Source: Cokeromyces recurvatus (lineage: Eukaryota; Mucoromycota; Mucoromycetes; Mucorales; Mucoraceae). From it: a stretch of 64,000 nucleotides of DNA. The first letter of the stretch is position 1. Each line of letters begins with the position of its first letter. Below the pieces are notes generated by a model. The model was not told the origin of the DNA. It was given only the letters and a program-made list of their open reading frames with translations, and did not search any database. Of the stretch, positions 60,846 through 64,000 are shown in pieces. The stretch covers positions 1,333,501 to 1,397,500 of the forward strand of contig NW_026251387.1 of assembly GCF_025118155.1 (NCBI RefSeq), given 5' to 3'. Both the position numbers and the translations under genes were made by a program.

Positions 60846-61173
60846 AAAGATGTGGTACCTATTATAGATAAATTTAGAACTTCCAAAGTAATAAGTTATT
60901 ACTGCTCTATTAACACCAATTTAACATATTTGCTTTTATATAAAATAGACTTGTCATTCAGATTTTGAAAGAAATTTTACGCCTTCATTAATAGGCTGTC
61001 ATGGTGTTTTAGCTTTCAAAAGCTGCGGGATGCTATGGCAACGTGATTGCAACGCCGTAAAAAATATTTATCGAATCTTTAATGAGATACTAACTGGTCA
61101 TGATCCGTCCCTCTTGCATTCTCTTGTCAAAAACAATAATATCGCTGTCTTAAACACGATTTTTTTTTCTTAA
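60846..61173 (+). pseudogene. Second Fanzor / TnpB-like relic (spliced C-terminus)
   Basis: Two open segments, 60846..60887 and 60949..61173, join across a 61-nt GT-AG intron to read VVPIIDKFRTSKTCHSDFE, then GVLAFKSCGMLWQRDCNAVKNIYRIF and LTGHDPSL. Fungal Fanzor C-termini show DEFRTSKxCxxC ... LxCxxCGxxWxRDxNAxxNI; here E is K, the first pair reads CHSD and the second FKSC, so one Cys of each pair and the acidic residue are gone while the RD-NA motif remains. A loose upstream piece at 60609-60690 (TKCKDCHFLKRSKKC) may or may not belong. No N-terminal half is visible. Confidence 0.65.
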
Positions 61174-61686
61174 CAAAAAATTTAGATTTTTACAGGTAAA
61201 CATGTCTAAAAACTAGTTTTATTTCGTCAAAATCTATTTTTGCTGTTCAAATTTGTATTCATTGATTTAAAAAAAAAATAATTGTAACTAGTCTACATTT
61301 CATCCGAAAATACTGAATCTTCGCTATGGTTCCCTTGAGTCCATTAAGGGTTTTTTAATTCATTTACTTTTTTTAAGAGCTTCCCAGGCAATTTTAATTT
61401 TGATATATAATTATCAGTATGTTCATTGCGTTTAAATTTTGTTAATAAATAAAATAATTATTAATCGTAGTGCAATAATGTAATATGTGTATTCATTTTA
61501 TTGAACTCCGCTATATGCAAGTGCTGCCTTAAAAAAAAAAGTCTCACCATTTAGTATTAGCATAGCATTAGTTTTTTTTTCCCTCTTCCTTCACTTATTC
61601 CAAATAACATGCATTTAATCCTTTACATCATAGTATGATAATTAATTTTATTATATAAAATATATACAAAAAAAATGATATATTCT
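61174..61686. other. Intergenic, no gene seen
   Basis: AT-rich DNA between the Fanzor-like relic and the eIF1 stop; no sequence matching the 315-bp repeat was noticed here. Confidence 0.45.
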
Positions 61687-62164
61687 TTAAAAACCATGAA
61701 TTTTGATGTCAGTCTTTTTAGCAATTTTTTCTTCAACTAAGAATTCAGCAATCTTTAACCTTTGATCACCTGTGAGTTGCAAAATGTCACCATGTTCTTC
61801 ATCTTCGACAATTGTACCATTACAAGCAAATAGCTTTTTAAATGTTTTCAAAATTTTCTTAGCATCATATTGTGTAGGAAGTCCTTGAAGAGTGGTCAAT
61901 GTCTTTCTACCGTTTCTTTGTTGAATACGTAAATCTAAAATTTAAGATTTGATATATACATATAAAATGATTCTTTTATTTATAGTTATCCCATATTTTA
62001 TTACTTACGGATATTGTTATTAGCTTGTTGCTTATTATCTTCATCAACATCAGCAAACGGATCTAATAAAAAGATGCATAAACTTAAGTATTCTTTTTTT
62101 TTTAAAAAAAAAAAAGAAATTTTTATTTACCAAAAGGAACGTTGAGCTCTTCAATATTGGACAT
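61687..62164 (-). CDS. SUI1: Translation initiation factor eIF1
   Basis: Three exons, complement(join(61687..61934,62009..62062,62131..62164)), give 111 aa. Sequence order MSNIEELNVPFDPFADVDE, HLRIQQRNGRKTLTTLQGLP, KLFACNGTIVEDEEHGDILQ and KKTDIKIHGF matches eIF1 along its full length (yeast 108 aa). It binds the 40S subunit near the P site and controls AUG selection. The ATG at 61899 inside exon 3 is internal, not the start. Confidence 0.96.
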
Positions 62165-63098
62165 GAACTTATTAGTATAACTTGATATCACTTCTTTTTT
62201 ATATATAAAAAGAAAAAAAAAAAGAAAAGAAAATTAATAATATATAAAAGAAAGGATAAAAAAAAAAAGAAAAAGAAAAAAATAGAAATTTTATTTTATT
62301 TTTTGAAACCACCACCAATGGTAGTAAGACGTTTTTTTTTTTTTTTTTTTTTCGTCTCCCCGCAAATCATTTTGCATTCTTTAGTTGTTACTCAAGTATT
62401 CTTAAGTAAGAAAGAAGAAAAAAGAATTCCCTTTCTCCCAATAAAATAAATAATAATAGTAGTATAAAATCATGAAAGATTTGCATGTATATTCTTTTTT
62501 CGTACCTGGTTGCTAGGCAGGCAGCTTTAATTTATGCATAAAAAGAATTTATATATAATTTAGTCTTTTTTTTTTTGGCTATTTAAAAGATGAGTAGTTA
62601 GAATAGGAATTTGCTTCAAGATAAGATTGATAAATCTAAAGTGTAACAGGTTCTAAAATGCCACTATATACAATATACTTACATGCATGTAGACTAATAT
62701 TTTATATGTTAATTTTGATTCACGTGATCCCTTATCTTGACTTTATTTTTAACAAATTTTCTCTTCCGCGGGAACTCCATGAAAGAAGGGGTAAAGATAT
62801 GATATGTATTATACAGTAAAAAGGGGGTAAATAGCGGGGAAATAATCAATTGAAAGATAAACTAGAAAGTGAGAGAGAGAGATTAAAGATAACAAGCCTA
62901 CTTTAATTGGATACTATTTCCTCCGATGATTTTTTTTAACTGTTTATTATAGCTACCACTATCATTATCCAATCATGGTTCATCATGACCTTGATGATAA
63001 ATATATATAAATATGTTTGTATACAAATGTATTTTTTTTTTATTTATCCCTTTTTTATTTTATTTTATTTCATTTTTACTTATTCATTTTATTTTAAA
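62165..63098. promoter_or_regulatory. Divergent intergenic region eIF1 / GATA factor
   Basis: 934 bp between divergent starts. Long A/G and T tracts near 62210-62355, TCACGTGA at 62720-62727 and T-rich DNA up to the GATA ATG. No gene seen. Confidence 0.45.
62720..62727. promoter_or_regulatory. TCACGTGA palindrome (E-box)
   Basis: 556 bp from the eIF1 start and 372 bp from the GATA factor start. Confidence 0.5.
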
Positions 63099-64000
63099 AT
63101 GACTGTAAAATCACCTTTTTATAATAAGCCTTCAACGGCTACAAGTGTTGATTCATGTCATAAATGTCCACTAATACAATCTTCTAGTTTATCATTCAAG
63201 ACAGACGATTTGAATTTTTCACAAAAACAAGACCAGTCTACTGTAGCAATCGTAACTGGCTTCGAACAAATGAAGGTCTCTAGTACTTCCAGCAATAACA
63301 ACTCTATTTCAGCCGTTATTGGACCGTGCAACTCCAGTGTTGCGAAATCGGACATTGGAAGTACAGTTGTTCCCTCCCCTTCTTGTTCGAATTGTGGTAC
63401 CACTACCACCCCTTTATGGCGTCGATCTCCTCTTGGAGAAATCATTTGCAATGCATGTGGTCTTTATTATAAGGCTCGTAATACTGCACGTCCTATTTGG
63501 TTAAAAAGAAATGCTTCAAAGCGTTCAAAACATGTTTCTGTAAGCCCTGTCGCCACCCTTGCTCCTCGTCTTTCACGTCCTCCCCTGTTAGCGCCAGTGC
63601 TTTCGATCATGACAGAAGTACCAACAGGTCCTCCTCCTCCTCCTCCTCCTCCTCCTCCTAACAAAATGGATAATATTAGCAGTAACAATCATCATAAACA
63701 GAGTCCAGTAGATACGCCACTAGAAGATTCGATTCATTTCATTTGCGCTAATTGCCAAACTTCAACAACCCCACTTTGGAGACGTGATGAATTGGGTCAA
63801 ACGATTTGTAACGCTTGTGGACTTTATTTTAAACTACATAATGTACATCGTCCTATTTCAATGAAACGCTCAACTATTAAACGTCGTAAACGAATTTCTA
63901 TGGCTAATATAGCTGTTACATATCGATCTACCATCATTCAGCCTCAACTCATAGAAAAAAAAAATCACTCTTCATGTGGAACAAAGAGACAAAGAGGAAT
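63099..64000 (+). CDS. Two-finger GATA transcription factor (3' end beyond window)
   Basis: The frame stays open from ATG 63099 to the window edge, about 300 codons. Two GATA zinc fingers of the C-x2-C-x17-C-x2-C type: [19 protein letters not shown] ... CNACGLYYK near 99-123, and [19 protein letters not shown] ... CNACGLYFK near 220-244, each followed by a basic tail. Between them lie a Pro run (CCT repeat, 63629-63659) and no cysteines. Two-finger fungal GATA factors include the siderophore/iron repressors (SREA, Fep1, Urbs1), but those carry a Cys-rich interfinger box that is absent here, so an iron role is not supported by the visible part. Confidence 0.92.
   Translation, partial: MTVKSPFYNKPSTATSVDSCHKCPLIQSSSLSFKTDDLNFSQKQDQSTVAIVTGFEQMKVSSTSSNNNSISAVIGPCNSSVAKSDIGSTVVPSPSCSNCGTTTTPLWRRSPLGEIICNACGLYYKARNTARPIWLKRNASKRSKHVSVSPVATLAPRLSRPPLLAPVLSIMTEVPTGPPPPPPPPPPNKMDNISSNNHHKQSPVDTPLEDSIHFICANCQTSTTPLWRRDELGQTICNACGLYFKLHNVHRPISMKRSTIKRRKRISMANIAVTYRSTIIQPQLIEKKNHSSCGTKRQRG

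Noticed and set aside
63319..63688. Plus- and minus-strand ORFs at the window end
   Set aside because: Out-of-frame shadows of the GATA factor.

Overview
The window is AT-rich nuclear DNA from a fungus, most likely an early-diverging Mucoromycota/Mucorales species. This is inferred from densely packed genes cut by many short introns (about 45-110 bases, GT-AG), long homopolymer tracts, the protein repertoire, Fanzor-type relics and one minor-spliceosome intron. I rebuilt about 24 genes by hand, checking that exon phases close and that conserved domains continue across each junction. No rRNA, tRNA or CRISPR array was found.

Layout. 0.5-11.9 kb: a small secreted Kre9/Knh1-like protein, the MYST acetyltransferase Esa1, SDHC, an unknown six-exon gene with an AT-AC (U12-type) intron, a Ca2+-regulated mitochondrial carrier, an unknown single-pass membrane protein and NAD-glycerol-3-phosphate dehydrogenase. 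12.2-13.5 kb: accessory island with a broken Fanzor (TnpB-like) gene and copy A of a 315-bp repeat. 14.2-20 kb: mitochondrial bL12, NOT3/NOT5 and, divergently, eRF3. 20-22.9 kb: sparse, with a small coiled-coil ORF and a Tc1/mariner transposase relic. 22.9-28.1 kb: NADP-isocitrate dehydrogenase and the polarity scaffold Bem1. 28.4-30.6 kb: intergenic DNA with inverted copy B of the repeat. 30.7-36.4 kb: a UDP-sugar transporter and an unusual BTB + CAP-Gly protein. 36.4-40.6 kb: intergenic DNA with a diverged direct duplication and a gene fragment. 40.6-54.6 kb: chitin deacetylase, myotubularin phosphatase, GPI mannosyltransferase I, mitochondrial pyruvate carrier MPC1 (with a 4-nt microexon), TRAPP subunit Tca17, PPG1-type phosphatase (with a GC-AG intron), MICOS Mic26/27 and a calponin/transgelin protein. 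55.9-59.7 kb: two tandem RTA1-like seven-helix proteins and a Rab5-type GTPase. 60.6-61.2 kb: a second Fanzor-like relic. 61.7-64 kb: eIF1 and, divergently, a two-finger GATA factor that runs off the window.

The genes are mainly housekeeping (mitochondrial energy metabolism, translation, membrane traffic, cell wall and polarity) and form no pathway cluster. The palindrome TCACGTGA recurs in four upstream or divergent promoter regions. The most unusual signals are the two Fanzor relics with the linked 315-bp repeat, the AT-AC intron, the 4-nt microexon and the BTB/CAP-Gly architecture.
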